Of a DNA stretch of 34,164 bases, positions 1-9,187 are shown piece by piece. The stretch covers positions 1 through 34,164 of the forward strand of contig NZ_LATL02000073.1 in assembly GCF_000972705.2 (NCBI RefSeq), read 5' to 3'. Source of the DNA: Limnoraphis robusta CS-951. GTDB lineage: Bacteria; Cyanobacteriota; Cyanobacteriia; Cyanobacteriales; Microcoleaceae. Every line of letters starts with the position of its first letter. Position 1 is the stretch's first letter. Below the pieces are notes generated by a model, which saw nothing but the letters and a program-made list of their open reading frames with translations, ran no database searches and was not told where the DNA came from. The position numbers and the translations under genes were made by a program.

Positions 1-1
1 T

Positions 2-463
2 GGTGCAAAAGAGATGATGATGGCTTGTTTAATTGTGGGGTTTTGTAAGGGGATTTTAATCGTCGCGACAGAAGGGAAAATAATCGATACTATTTTATTT
101 CAAATTACCCAAACTGTTGAAAGTTTACCTACGGTGATTTCAGTACAAGCGATGTTTTGGTTTCAAGCCATTTTAAACTTTTTTGTTCCCTCCGGTTCAG
201 GACAAGCAGCGTTAACCATGCCTATTATGGCACCGTTGAGTGATTTACTCGGAATTTCTCGACAAACCGCAGTATTAGCGTTTCAAATGGGAGATGGTTT
301 AAATAATCTAATTATTCCCACCAGTGGGGTAACAATGGGTGTCCTTTCTATCGCCAAAATCCCCTATGAAATTTGGTTACGTTGGATAATGCCGTTAATG
401 GTTTATCTGTTTTTAGGGGCGATGTTTTTTCTGTTTGTTGCGGTTAAAATTGGCTGGAGTTAA
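2..463 (+). CDS. YfcC/DcuC-type carrier, C-terminal part
   Basis: This is the C-terminal part of an integral membrane protein; the reading frame is open from base 2, so the gene starts outside the window. The visible part has about three hydrophobic segments and the conserved stretches FFVPSGSGQAALTMPIMAPL and QMGDGLNNLIIPTSG. Those belong to the YfcC/DcuC family (C4-dicarboxylate or amino-acid-type carriers of the inner membrane). The substrate cannot be told from this fragment. The protein ends with a hydrophobic segment and a short tail, so the C terminus looks complete. The family assignment is fairly safe; the transport role is taken from the family. Confidence 0.8.
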   Translation, partial: GAKEMMMACLIVGFCKGILIVATEGKIIDTILFQITQTVESLPTVISVQAMFWFQAILNFFVPSGSGQAALTMPIMAPLSDLLGISRQTAVLAFQMGDGLNNLIIPTSGVTMGVLSIAKIPYEIWLRWIMPLMVYLFLGAMFFLFVAVKIGWS

Positions 464-516
464 ACCTCTGGTTAACCCTCTCCTACGAGGACAGGGAAAA
501 GGTGTCAGGTTCAGGA

Positions 517-664
517 CGATTAATTAATCGAGAGGGGAGTTAAGAGAATCAACCTTTTCGTGCAAGCATCTTGCTTGCTGAATGCCTATTTTTTAATCCT
601 TTTTACACAATATAATAGTCCTCTTGAGAGGACTTATAATTTTAGCCAGAGAATTAATTCTCTG
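517..664. repeat. Cluster of four short palindromes
   Basis: Four perfect or near-perfect palindromes follow each other: CGATTAATTAATCG at 517-530, GCAAGC-5 nt-GCTTGC at 562-578, AGTCCTCT-TG-AGAGGACT at 617-634 and CAGAGAATTAATTCTCTG at 647-664. Each would fold as a short hairpin on either strand. They are unrelated to each other in sequence, which suggests a pile-up of several small repeat families and not one element. Confidence 0.7.
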
Positions 665-693
665 TCTCTTATTGCTGCGGTTTTTTTACAGTC

Positions 694-753
694 TAGGGGC
701 GGGTTCACATCGATTTATTCATCTAACAAACAACCTGGCTAAACCCGCCCCTA
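694..753. repeat. MITE-like inverted repeat, GGGGCGGGTT family
   Basis: TAGGGGCGGGTT at 694-705 is the exact reverse complement of AACCCGCCCCTA at 742-753, with a 36-nt spacer. The same arm core (GGGCGGGTT / AACCCGCCC) recurs in the tandem repeats at 33921-34164, so this is a member of a dispersed genomic repeat family. There is no coding capacity. The small size and terminal inverted arms are those of a MITE or REP-like element. Confidence 0.75.
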
Positions 754-774
754 CAAAAATCTCGGGTTTATCGT

Positions 775-1680
775 TTAGAAATGAATCACAAACCCCAACC
801 CCAACAGCAACCCACTCCAAAAATGCAGGGAAACCGCAATATATTTACAGTTACTAACTAACTCCGGTTTATCGTGATTTAAACCCACATGGCGACAAAG
901 TTTAATCGCAGAAGGTAAACCCACAAAACTCAATAACGTCCAAACCGGAAACGTTCCTAAAATAACACCAATCCCGGTAATTGCAAAGATTATACCACAA
1001 AATATCGGCAAAAGTTGCGCTCCCCGTTGAGTTCCCAGACGAACAATTGGGGAATATTTCCCCGCAGCTAAATCATCTTCGACTTGATGAAAATGGGAAC
1101 AAAATAATATTAAAGTTGTCGAAATTCCCAGAATAATAGAAGCCGCAAAACTGACACTTGACCAACTCTGAGTTTGACTATAATAAGCCGCAGAAACCGC
1201 CAACGGTCCAAAGGCAAAAAAGCAGAGAAATTCGCCCAAACCTTGATAACCTAAGCGAAAAGGCGGCCCTTGATAAGCATATCCCAGGAAACAACAACCC
1301 AAAATTAAACCAATAACCGTAAAGTCTTTTTGCCACCAACAAATTAACAGAATTTCTAGTATTCCCACCGTTAAACACAGTAAACCAATCACAAAAACTA
1401 AATTCTTTTTTTGGGTTAAATTAACCAAAGAATGGGCTTTATTTTTGTCAATTCCCGTTTCCGAGTCGAACACATCATTATGAATGTTTTCCCAGGCTAA
1501 AATTAAAATAGCCGCACTAATAAATGTTGTAAAAACTGCCAAGTTGATATATTTTTGTTCAAACCAAGCAATAGCTGTCCCCAACCATATCGGCATAATT
1601 GCCACGCTATACATGGGGGGTTTAATTGCCGCTAACCAAAGCTTATTTTGATTGTTTTCAGTAATCAGTTTTGTTGTCAT
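775..1680 (-). CDS. menA: 1,4-dihydroxy-2-naphthoate (2-carboxy-1,4-naphthoquinone) prenyl/phytyltransferase MenA
   Basis: This UbiA-superfamily membrane prenyltransferase attaches a phytyl/prenyl tail to the naphthoquinone ring, a late step in phylloquinone or menaquinone synthesis (the photosystem I secondary acceptor in cyanobacteria). It has 301 residues, a normal length. The first Asp-rich motif is NIHNDVFDSETG (about residues 66-77), which binds the Mg-diphosphate. The second lies in HFHQVEDDLAAGK near residue 200. About eight hydrophobic segments are visible. The start ATG at 1680 gives MTTKLITENN. It lies 29 nt downstream of the P450 stop on the same strand, so the two may be co-transcribed. 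The family is clear; the exact substrate is inferred from cyanobacterial biology. Confidence 0.9.
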   Translation of the reverse strand: MTTKLITENNQNKLWLAAIKPPMYSVAIMPIWLGTAIAWFEQKYINLAVFTTFISAAILILAWENIHNDVFDSETGIDKNKAHSLVNLTQKKNLVFVIGLLCLTVGILEILLICWWQKDFTVIGLILGCCFLGYAYQGPPFRLGYQGLGEFLCFFAFGPLAVSAAYYSQTQSWSSVSFAASIILGISTTLILFCSHFHQVEDDLAAGKYSPIVRLGTQRGAQLLPIFCGIIFAITGIGVILGTFPVWTLLSFVGLPSAIKLCRHVGLNHDKPELVSNCKYIAVSLHFWSGLLLGLGFVIHF

Positions 1681-1709
1681 AGTTTGAGTTTAAATGAGTA
1701 GAGATGAAC

Positions 1710-3083
1710 TTAAAAATTTACAGCTTTTGTTGAAATCTTGGTTTGTTTTCCGGTTAACACCGTGAGTCTAAAATTACTCGAAGGAACTATCGTTATCCCT
1801 CGTCTAACAGGTTTAACAACATGAGTTTGATTAAACGCTAACTGATAGTTTAACAACAGGGTTGCTAAAATTAGCTTCATTTCAAACAAAGAAAGCGCCA
1901 TTCCGATACAGCTACGACTTCCGCCCCCAAACGGTAAATATTCATAGGGCGAAAATTTTTGCTCTAGGAAACGATTTGGGTTAAACTGTTTAGAATGCGG
2001 ATAAACTGACTCCCGATGATGGGCTAAATGAATACATGGCACTAAAATTGTACCCGGTTTAAACTGATAATTCTCGATTTTGACACTTTCTTTAACAACT
2101 CTCGGTTGAGAAATTAACGCGATGGGATGAATGCGTAACGTTTCCTGACAAACTGCATTCAGATAAGGCAGTTGGACAATATCCATCGGATCAGGATTTT
2201 CATCTAAACCGTTTAATTCCTCCACTAATTGATCGAGAATTTTAGGATAACGATGAATCCAATAAAACGCCCAAGCTAAAGCCGATGCTGTGGTATCATG
2301 TCCTAACAGTAATAACGTAATTAATTGATCTCTAAGTTCTTCATCTGTTAGAGGTTTACCCGCTTCATCTCTAGCGGAAATTAACAGCGAAAGTACATCT
2401 TCCCCGAGGGGTTTTGTTCGACGTTCGGCAATTTCAGCATAAATTAAATCATCGATTTGTTGTCGGCGTTGGAGAAATTTTCCCCAAGGACTTCTAGTTC
2501 CTAAATTTTGTTGTAAAGGCGGTAAGAAAAACTGAATTGAATTAAGAGGTTGATTGACACTTTCTAAATAGGGTTCAATTCGATGCTTGAGTTGAAAATA
2601 ACGTTGATTTTCCTTCAGTCCTAAAACAACTTGCAAAATGACTTCTAAAGCGATTTTGGAGGTATAATCTCGAATGGCAATAAAATCACCCGGAGACCAG
2701 TTTTGAGTTACTTTTAGGGTTAAATTAGAAATAGTTTTACCGTAGGCAGGAAGTTGTTGACCATGCAAAGGAGGCATCACTAATTTACGCAGGCGTTGAT
2801 GGCGTTTACCATCGGTGCATATCAAAGATTGAGAACCCGTTAACGGTTGAAAAACGTGGGTTATTTTGCCGAGTTCAAATTTATCCGCATCGGTGTTAAA
2901 AATCGCTTCAATGGCTTCAGGATTGCTAAAAAAGACAATCGGAGGTGAGTTTAAACCGAGTACCCGCAATGTAAAACAATCTCCAAATTGGTTCGCACAC
3001 CGTTCTAAAAATTGGGTCGGTTGGGCGATAATTTGTAAGGTTTGGACTAACGCAGGTAGCCTGGGGCCATCAGGCAATCTCAT
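1710..3083 (-). CDS. Cytochrome P450, CYP110-like
   Basis: This is a heme-thiolate monooxygenase of 457 residues. Signature elements are all present: the I-helix oxygen-activation motif GHDTT at 261-265, the K-helix ExxR as ETLR at 314-317, and the heme loop PFGGGSRSCIG with the axial cysteine at C392. The N terminus (MRLPDGPRLPALVQ) has no membrane anchor and begins with the LP-GP pattern of the CYP110 family, which is widespread in cyanobacteria and includes terpene and fatty-acid hydroxylases. Substrate is unknown. It sits 29 nt upstream of menA on the same strand, but no terpene synthase is in the window, so the pairing may be positional only. No frameshift or missing catalytic residue was seen. 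Confidence 0.92.
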   Translation of the reverse strand: MRLPDGPRLPALVQTLQIIAQPTQFLERCANQFGDCFTLRVLGLNSPPIVFFSNPEAIEAIFNTDADKFELGKITHVFQPLTGSQSLICTDGKRHQRLRKLVMPPLHGQQLPAYGKTISNLTLKVTQNWSPGDFIAIRDYTSKIALEVILQVVLGLKENQRYFQLKHRIEPYLESVNQPLNSIQFFLPPLQQNLGTRSPWGKFLQRRQQIDDLIYAEIAERRTKPLGEDVLSLLISARDEAGKPLTDEELRDQLITLLLLGHDTTASALAWAFYWIHRYPKILDQLVEELNGLDENPDPMDIVQLPYLNAVCQETLRIHPIALISQPRVVKESVKIENYQFKPGTILVPCIHLAHHRESVYPHSKQFNPNRFLEQKFSPYEYLPFGGGSRSCIGMALSLFEMKLILATLLLNYQLAFNQTHVVKPVRRGITIVPSSNFRLTVLTGKQTKISTKAVNF

Positions 3084-3280
3084 AGATTTGTTTGTAGAGA
3101 ATCCAGTACAAAGTGCTAGAAACCTTCCAGGGGAACGTCTCTAACCCCTATTGGATTAGGATACCATTTGAGTTGATACCTAAAACTTTACATAAAATTA
3201 CGAATAGATGACGACAGAGATTTACAACTCATTTTAGAAGCTAGCTCTGCCGATCATCAACTCTGTTTTTACATTAATTT

Positions 3281-3859
3281 TTATTGCTGGGAGTTGTCAT
3301 TTTTGCGAACAATAATCATTCCACGAGAGCGGGTAGAAGAAGAATCTTTGTCTACACAAGCCTTATACATTCGTTCAGCAGGACACTTCCAAAAGCGAGT
3401 ATATTTCTTAGGGTTGGTATCTGCTATTGTGATTTCCTGTGTATTGGGATCAAAATCAGCCACCAAGGAGAAGTGACCACCACCTAGATTGAAATTATCG
3501 TGAGCGATGCTCACACTAAAGTTTAAGATGTGAATATCTTTGTCATCAGAAACTGCCCTTTCAATTTCTTGAATAAAAGCCTCAAAAGTCATATTTCGTT
3601 GGTCGAAATACTCCATTCTGACAGAAAAGGGTAATTTGCCATTTTCGATATAACTGATGAAGGTATCGTAGGTCTCTGCCAGAGTCATCCCGTCATCAAG
3701 AACAGAAGCAATTGGTAATCGGGTCACATAAAAAATATCATCAACAGAGGTCGAATGTCCCAGCGCTGTTAACGCATAAGCGACTGCTGTTACATTACAA
3801 CAGTTGATCGGTTGTTGAAAGGCTAGGAGGCTGATATTGTCAAGATCTTTTGTGATCAT
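3281..3859 (-). CDS. Phytochelatin-synthase-like papain-fold cysteine enzyme
   Basis: This 192-residue protein resembles the catalytic domain of phytochelatin synthase (peptidase family C83). C21, in NCCNVTAVAYALTAL, lines up with the active cysteine and is followed by the same 12-residue helix ending in AL. H129, in GGGHFSLVADFD, and D147, in IADTNPKKYTRFW, are 18 residues apart, the same as His162-Asp180 of Arabidopsis PCS1. The downstream Tyr and Trp keep the plant spacing. There is no signal peptide, and the C-terminal metal-sensing domain of plant enzymes is absent, as in prokaryotic half-size forms. These act mainly as glutathione-processing peptidases. The ATG at 3859 overlaps the thiL upstream region in divergent orientation, with no clear Shine-Dalgarno. 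Family fairly secure; substrate unknown. Confidence 0.72.
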   Translation of the reverse strand: MITKDLDNISLLAFQQPINCCNVTAVAYALTALGHSTSVDDIFYVTRLPIASVLDDGMTLAETYDTFISYIENGKLPFSVRMEYFDQRNMTFEAFIQEIERAVSDDKDIHILNFSVSIAHDNFNLGGGHFSLVADFDPNTQEITIADTNPKKYTRFWKCPAERMYKACVDKDSSSTRSRGMIIVRKNDNSQQ

Positions 3860-3940
3860 GGAGGTAGTCCTAATTTGATCTATTCCCTAAATTTTCAGGA
3901 ATCAAGCAATATCCTATCAGGAAAAGTTGTTTCTTTTACT

Positions 3941-4930
3941 ATGAATATTCAAGATATTGGTGAACAAGGCTTATTAGCGATTGTCAAGGGTTTCTGTCCA
4001 GTGGAAGTAGTCGGAGATGATGCAGCGATTATTACCCCCAAACCGGATGAATCCTTAGTCGTGACTACAGATATGTTAATCGATGGGGTGCATTTTAGCG
4101 ATCGCACCACTTCAGCCCGTGATGTCGGTTGGCGGGCGACTGCGGCGAATTTATCGGATATTGCAGCGATGGGGGCGACTCCGTTGGGAATTACGGTGGC
4201 GTTGGGGTTAACAGGTGATACCCCTGTTGCTTGGGTTGAGGAATTTTATCAGGGAATATCTGAATGTTTAGAACCCTTTAATACGCCTATCGTTGGGGGA
4301 GATATCTGTCAGTCTGCCGTGCGTTGTGTTTCCATTACCGCTTTTGGACAAGTTAACCCTCAGTCTGCCATTCGCCGAAATACCGGCCAAGCGGGAAATG
4401 GGATTGTTGTCACCGGAGTGCATGGAGATTCCAGGGCGGGGTTAGAATTATTGCTGAAGCCAGAGATGGGACAATCTTTAAGCCAGGGGCAACGTTCATC
4501 ATTAATTCAAGCCCATCAACGACCCCAACCCAGACTCGATGCGATCGCCATTTTACAAGAAATACTCCCCGAAGGAGTGATAGTCGCCGGAATGGATAGT
4601 AGCGATGGTTTAGCGGATGCGATTGTACAAATCTGTCAAGCTAGCAACGTCGGGGCGAGAATACACAGCCATCAAATACCCCTTTCGGCTGCTTTACAAC
4701 AGCTTGTATCTCCCTCAGAGGCTTTAGACTGGGCGCTGTATGGAGGCGAAGATTTTCAGTTAGTCTTGTGTCTTCCTTTAGCCTTAGCCGAACAGTTCGT
4801 TGAGAAATTGGGAGGGGGAGCAGCAGTTGTAGGAAAAACAACCCCTGACTCCCAAATTCTTCTCGTTAATCAGATGTCACCTCAGACAGAAACTCTCCTT
4901 GTTTTGAACAAAGGATTTCAGCACTTTTGA
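3941..4930 (+). CDS. thiL: Thiamine-monophosphate kinase ThiL
   Basis: This enzyme phosphorylates thiamine monophosphate to thiamine diphosphate, the last step of cofactor synthesis, in the cytosol. Visible motifs are DIGEQGLL at the N terminus, VVGDDAAI, the Mg/ATP-binding TTDMLIDGVHF, the AANLSDIAAMGATP segment, IVGGDICQS, GMDSSDGLAD and YGGEDFQLVL near the C terminus. ATG 3941 starts the protein as MNIQDIGEQG, as in typical family members, giving 329 residues. A TTG at 3875 would add 22 residues and has a GGAGG at 3860-3864 ten bases upstream, so the longer form cannot be excluded. It is divergent from the phytochelatin-synthase-like gene. Confidence 0.93.
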   Translation: MNIQDIGEQGLLAIVKGFCPVEVVGDDAAIITPKPDESLVVTTDMLIDGVHFSDRTTSARDVGWRATAANLSDIAAMGATPLGITVALGLTGDTPVAWVEEFYQGISECLEPFNTPIVGGDICQSAVRCVSITAFGQVNPQSAIRRNTGQAGNGIVVTGVHGDSRAGLELLLKPEMGQSLSQGQRSSLIQAHQRPQPRLDAIAILQEILPEGVIVAGMDSSDGLADAIVQICQASNVGARIHSHQIPLSAALQQLVSPSEALDWALYGGEDFQLVLCLPLALAEQFVEKLGGGAAVVGKTTPDSQILLVNQMSPQTETLLVLNKGFQHF

Positions 4931-5078
4931 AAGATTTGCTCGGTGCAAAGCTTAATTTTCAATTAAAAAATCCACCTGACCGTTCGGAAGCAGGGATAAT
5001 GGAGTAGGAACAAGCTACCTTTTCATCGATGGCTCGACTTTAGCATCCGAGTTCCTAATCCTTAATCCCAAGTTCATT

Positions 5079-6101
5079 TTAGGCAGCCGGCCAATGTTTA
5101 GCGACTAACTCAGCCAAGTCTACAACTCGTTGGCTGTAGCCCCACTCGTTATCGTACCAAGCGATAACTTTCACCATGTCACCATCCATCACCATCGTCA
5201 AGCTAGCATCGATGATAGAGGAAGCATCCCGTCCGCGATAGTCGCTGGAAACCAGAGGCAGATCGCTGTATTCGAGAATCCCATTGAGTGGGCCTTCTGC
5301 TGCTTCTTGTAGGACTCGATTGACCTCTTCAGCAAAAGTTTTCTTCTCAACCTGAACCACCAAGTCTACGATTGAGACATTAGGAGTCGGAACCCGCATA
5401 GCAATTCCGTTGAGTTTCCCCTTCAGTTCTGGAATCACTAAAGCCACCGCCTTAGCAGCTCCGGTTGAAGTCGGTACAATGTTGATCGCCGCAGCCCGAG
5501 CCCGACGTAAATCCCGGTGACTCGCATCTAAAATGCGTTGGTCCCCAGTGTAGCTGTGGGTGGTCGTCATTGTCCCTTTAACGATCCCAAAGTGTTCGTG
5601 TAGCACTTTGGCAAAAGGAGCGAGACAGTTAGTGGTACAACTAGCGTTACTCAGGATGTTGTAATCTTCGTGTTTGTAGGTGCTGTCATTAACACCCATC
5701 ACGAAAGTACCAATCTTTCCGCCTTTACCAGGGGCTGTAATTAATACCTTCTTCGCACCGGCTTGTAAGTGCAGAGAAGCGCCCTCTTCGCTAATAAAGA
5801 CGCCTGTTGCTTCGATAATCAAATCAACACCCCAATCAGCCCAGGGTAAATTGAGGGGGTTGCGATCAGAGACACACTTAATGGTTTTTCCGTTGAGAGT
5901 CAGCGAGTTTTCATCCGCTTGAATATCAACCCCTTTGAGTGTCCCCAACATCGAATCATACTTCAGTAAATGAGCATTTGTCTTGGGGTCTGAGGTATCA
6001 TTAATTGCGACCAAATCGAGATTACTATTCTCGCGAGTCAACAAACAACGCACAAAGTTGCGTCCGATCCGTCCAAAACCATTGATTGCGACTTTAATCA
6101 C
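5079..6101 (-). CDS. gap2: Glyceraldehyde-3-phosphate dehydrogenase, Gap2-type
   Basis: GAPDH interconverts 1,3-bisphosphoglycerate and glyceraldehyde-3-phosphate. The sequence matches the cyanobacterial/plastid Gap2 form used in the Calvin cycle. It shows the Rossmann motif [10 protein letters not shown], the active-site SNASCTTNC (Cys155 from the chosen start), the catalytic His in THSYTGDQR, and the C-terminal WYDNEWGYS. The GTG at 6099-6101 is chosen because AGGAGG (complement of 6108-6113) lies 6 nt upstream and the protein then begins at the conserved [10 protein letters not shown]. An ATG at 6179 would add an unrelated 26-residue tail. Length is 340 residues, normal. The gene faces thiL convergently; the assignment as gap2 and not gap1 rests on overall similarity. 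Confidence 0.94.
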   Translation of the reverse strand: MIKVAINGFGRIGRNFVRCLLTRENSNLDLVAINDTSDPKTNAHLLKYDSMLGTLKGVDIQADENSLTLNGKTIKCVSDRNPLNLPWADWGVDLIIEATGVFISEEGASLHLQAGAKKVLITAPGKGGKIGTFVMGVNDSTYKHEDYNILSNASCTTNCLAPFAKVLHEHFGIVKGTMTTTHSYTGDQRILDASHRDLRRARAAAINIVPTSTGAAKAVALVIPELKGKLNGIAMRVPTPNVSIVDLVVQVEKKTFAEEVNRVLQEAAEGPLNGILEYSDLPLVSSDYRGRDASSIIDASLTMVMDGDMVKVIAWYDNEWGYSQRVVDLAELVAKHWPAA

Positions 6102-6566
6102 CTTGTTCCTCCTAACAATGGCATTGCCCAACTCAGGCACGAGCCTTTTATGATTTAGGTTTCTAATGACCCCAATCATACCCTAAAGGCAGACCCATTC
6201 TTACGTTTAGCTTTCCAAACTTCTTGTAGAGATGCAACAGGTCGCCCCCTACATCAGCGAAATCCCCCTACAGGAGAGGGTTTTGACTCCAAGGCCCTTG
6301 TTAGTTCGGGTGCTTATACCCCACAAGCTGATCCCCAATTTGATTGTCCCCCTTCTATCCCCTCGAAATTTTCTCAACAGGAATCCGGTATTTGCCTAGA
6401 GACAAGGGATATAGTATACAACTACTAAAGCATTTCGCCCCCTCTTCGTGAAGGATGGCGTAGAATGCTTCTTGAGAAAAGATTAACCAAACTGTATCGG
6501 GAAAAAACAATTCTTGATATGATATCGCCTGTTATTGGCGCGGTGTGGTGTGTTAAGGAGCGATCA
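6102..6566. other. Divergent gap2-murC spacer
   Basis: This spacer separates the divergent gap2 and murC genes and contains no convincing gene. A possible murC promoter is TTGCCT at 6392-6397 and TATACA at 6415-6420, 17 nt apart, matching the sigma-70 consensus at four of six positions in each box. An imperfect hairpin with AAGCATT (6428-6434) and AATGCTT (6464-6470) arms lies just downstream. It could belong to the murC leader. Both calls are weak. Confidence 0.4.
6108..6113 (-). promoter_or_regulatory. Shine-Dalgarno AGGAGG deciding the gap2 GTG start
   Basis: On the minus strand AGGAGG is followed by six bases and then GTG. This near-ideal ribosome binding site fixes the start of gap2 inside the longer open frame. 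Confidence 0.85.
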
Positions 6567-8147
6567 ATGCCTAGTTCTGTTGATTTCAGTGGCAGACCCT
6601 TTCATTTCATCGGCATCGGTGGAATCGGGATGTCTGCTCTTGCCTATATTCTAGCAAAGCGCAACCTGCCAATCTCTGGCTCGGACTTGCAAACGACCCA
6701 TATCACCCAGCGTTTGCAAGGCTTGGGCGCTCATATTTTTTGGAGTCAAGATGCCAGCAATTTTGCGGCTTTTGCCCCTAAAATCGATCCAAACAGCACC
6801 CCGAAAAGCTTAAACTTGGGGCAGACGAACGGATCAGAGCAAGCGGTAATGATCACAACCGGAATGATTGAACCGAAGGTCAACGGCAAAGCATCACCCT
6901 CGATGCACTTACCGCAAGTCATTTGTTCGACTGCCATACATCCAGAAAACTCCGAGTACAAAGCGGCTCTGGAGTTGGGATGTCCAATCTTTCACCGTTC
7001 GGATTTACTGGCTGCCTTGATCGAGGAATACCAGAGTATCGCCGTAGCAGGAACTCATGGGAAAACCACAACCAGCAGTCTGATCGCCTACATGATGCTC
7101 AAAGCAGGCTTAGATCCGACCATTTTAGTCGGCGGTGAAGTCAGTGCTTGGGAAGGAAATGCCCGGGTAGGTCAAAGTCCTTACCTAGTCGCCGAAGCCG
7201 ATGAATCCGATGGATCTCTAGTCAAATTTGCCCCAGCGATTGGAATCATCACCAACATCGAACTCGATCACCCCGATCACTATGAAAGTCTCGATCAAGT
7301 CGTTTCAACCTTTGAAGTGTTTGCCGAGCATTGCAAAACCCTAATTGGCTGTATTGACTGCCAAACCCTACGAGAGCGGATTCAACCCCACATTAGCTAT
7401 AGCCTCAACCCCAATTCCGGTGCCGACTATACCGTTGAGGCTGTGAAATATCACTCAGAGGGTTCCCAGGCTCAAGTGTGGGAGCGGGGTCAACTGTTGG
7501 GTGAGTTACACGTCAAGTTACTCGGTCAGCATAACTTGCAAAATGCTCTCGCGGCAGTTGCCGTTGGACGATACTTAGGTCTAGAATTCTCCAGCATTGC
7601 CCAAGCCATTGCCACCTTTGAAGGAGCAAAACGACGGTTTGAGCATCGGGGGAGTTGCAATGGTATCCTATTTGTCGATGACTACGCCCATCATCCCAGT
7701 GAGATTCGGGCGACTCTTGCTGCGGCTCGTCTTCGCAAAACCCCGGGTTCCCCTAGCAACCCCCAAGTTAAAAGGGTTGTGGCGATCTTTCAACCCCATC
7801 GTTACAGCCGTACTCAAGCCTTCTTGTCGGAATTTGCCCAATGCTTTAGCGATGCTGACCGGGTTGTCGTCACGGACATCTACAGTGCAGGGGAACCCAA
7901 CACGACTCAGATCAACGGACAACAGTTGGCCGATTTAATTGCTACCTATCACCCTCAAGTGGACTACCGACAATCCTTGGACTCAGTTAAAACCCTGTTG
8001 ACCGAAATTCTTCAACCTGGTGACTTGGCTCTGTTTCTTGGGGCAGGCAACCTCAACAAAATTATCCCAGAGGCGCTCGCCTTCTATCAAAGTCAGCATC
8101 AACCCGAGGTAGAGCCACGGCAACCATCAGCCCGCTCAACTCGGTGA
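6567..8147 (+). CDS. murC: UDP-N-acetylmuramate--L-alanine ligase MurC
   Basis: MurC joins L-alanine to UDP-MurNAc in an ATP-dependent step of peptidoglycan synthesis. The N-terminal nucleotide motif HFIGIGGIGMSALA, the ATP loop GTHGKTTTS (about residues 162-170), EADESDGS, NIELDHPDHY and DDYAHHPSEI are all present. ATG 6567 is chosen because AAGGAG (6555-6560) lies 6 nt upstream and the family N terminus begins here; an in-frame ATG at 6465 gives an extra 34 residues unlike the family. At 526 residues it is longer than most MurC proteins. The excess is mainly an insert at about residues 70-115, between the first domain's FAAFAP and VICSTAI. It is followed 53 nt later by murB, so the two are probably one unit. 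Confidence 0.95.
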   Translation: MPSSVDFSGRPFHFIGIGGIGMSALAYILAKRNLPISGSDLQTTHITQRLQGLGAHIFWSQDASNFAAFAPKIDPNSTPKSLNLGQTNGSEQAVMITTGMIEPKVNGKASPSMHLPQVICSTAIHPENSEYKAALELGCPIFHRSDLLAALIEEYQSIAVAGTHGKTTTSSLIAYMMLKAGLDPTILVGGEVSAWEGNARVGQSPYLVAEADESDGSLVKFAPAIGIITNIELDHPDHYESLDQVVSTFEVFAEHCKTLIGCIDCQTLRERIQPHISYSLNPNSGADYTVEAVKYHSEGSQAQVWERGQLLGELHVKLLGQHNLQNALAAVAVGRYLGLEFSSIAQAIATFEGAKRRFEHRGSCNGILFVDDYAHHPSEIRATLAAARLRKTPGSPSNPQVKRVVAIFQPHRYSRTQAFLSEFAQCFSDADRVVVTDIYSAGEPNTTQINGQQLADLIATYHPQVDYRQSLDSVKTLLTEILQPGDLALFLGAGNLNKIIPEALAFYQSQHQPEVEPRQPSARSTR

Positions 8148-8200
8148 AGGAACTCTCAATGTGCTGTTGTTTCGATTGATGAGCATTTGAATTATTTGTT

Positions 8201-9187
8201 ATGGTTATGACGCTTTCCTACGACTCTCCAGGTCAGGTCAACAGGCAATCTGCTCCCGACAGTTGCCAAGCAGCCCCAAGCTGCATTGCTTTGCTAGGAA
8301 GAGACTGTTTGATTCAATCAAAAGTTTCCTTAGCTTCCTTTACCTCCTATCGAGTTGGAGGCCCGGCTGAATGGTATGTTGCCCCCAAAAATCTCGATGA
8401 AATCCAAGCCAGTTTACAATGGGCAGCAGAACTTGGACTCTCAACGACCTTACTGGGAGGCGGATCAAATCTTTTAATCAGCGATCAGGGTTTATCGGGG
8501 TTAGTGATTGGCACTCGGGCTTTGCGCCACATTCATTTTGATTTAGCAACCGGACGATTGAGTGCCGCTGCCGGCGAATCCTTGCCCCGTTTGGCTTGGA
8601 AAGCTGCCCGCTTGGGTTGGCAAGGACTAGAATGGGCTGTTGGTATCCCGGGCACCGTTGGCGGGGCTGTGGTGATGAATGCAGGCGCTCATGGTAGCTG
8701 TACCGCCGATATTCTCGTCAAAGCTGACATCCTCTCCCGCTTTGGCCGATTAGAAGTCTTAACGGCTAAAGATTTGGACTATCGCTATCGGACTTCTAAT
8801 TTACAAAATAGCGATCGCGTTGTCCTACAAGCGACTTTTGAGTTGAAACCGGGTGCAGACCCCGCCAAGGTCTTAGCAGATACCGCAGAACAACTGCAAA
8901 AACGGCGCAACTCTCAACCCTATCATCTGCCCAGTTGTGGCAGTGTCTTCCGCAACCCGGGATCTCAACCCGCAGGTTGGTTGATTGAACAAGCTGGTTT
9001 AAAAGGATACCAAATCGGGGGAGCCCAAGTTGCTGAACGCCATGCCAATTTTATTCTCAATTGTGGCGGCGCAACGGCTACCGATATCTTCCAACTGATC
9101 CGCCATGTTCAACAACAGGTTGAACAGCGTTGGTCTTACTTGCTAGAACCGGAAGTCAGGATTATCGGAGAGTTTCAACAGTCCTAA
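8201..9187 (+). CDS. murB: UDP-N-acetylenolpyruvoylglucosamine reductase MurB
   Basis: MurB is an FAD enzyme that reduces UDP-GlcNAc-enolpyruvate to UDP-MurNAc with NADPH. FAD-binding elements [22 protein letters not shown] and [18 protein letters not shown] are visible. The catalytic serine sits in SCGSVFRNP, and the C-terminal EPEVRIIG holds the catalytic glutamate. Length is 328 residues, with about 40 poorly conserved residues before the FAD domain. Start ATG 8201 or 8207 are equally possible (MVMTLSYDS). The product is the substrate of MurC encoded just upstream, which makes a coherent pair in the cell-wall pathway. Confidence 0.95.
   Translation: MVMTLSYDSPGQVNRQSAPDSCQAAPSCIALLGRDCLIQSKVSLASFTSYRVGGPAEWYVAPKNLDEIQASLQWAAELGLSTTLLGGGSNLLISDQGLSGLVIGTRALRHIHFDLATGRLSAAAGESLPRLAWKAARLGWQGLEWAVGIPGTVGGAVVMNAGAHGSCTADILVKADILSRFGRLEVLTAKDLDYRYRTSNLQNSDRVVLQATFELKPGADPAKVLADTAEQLQKRRNSQPYHLPSCGSVFRNPGSQPAGWLIEQAGLKGYQIGGAQVAERHANFILNCGGATATDIFQLIRHVQQQVEQRWSYLLEPEVRIIGEFQQS

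Larger units (their letters stand above)
464..774. other. Gene-free spacer rich in palindromes
   Basis: No credible gene lies between the carrier and menA, which converge here. Short reading frames in this stretch have no recognisable protein features. The spacer is instead filled with small perfect palindromes and one longer inverted repeat, listed separately. No clear intrinsic terminator with a T tract was seen, although the palindromes could serve to separate the two converging transcripts. Confidence 0.7.
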
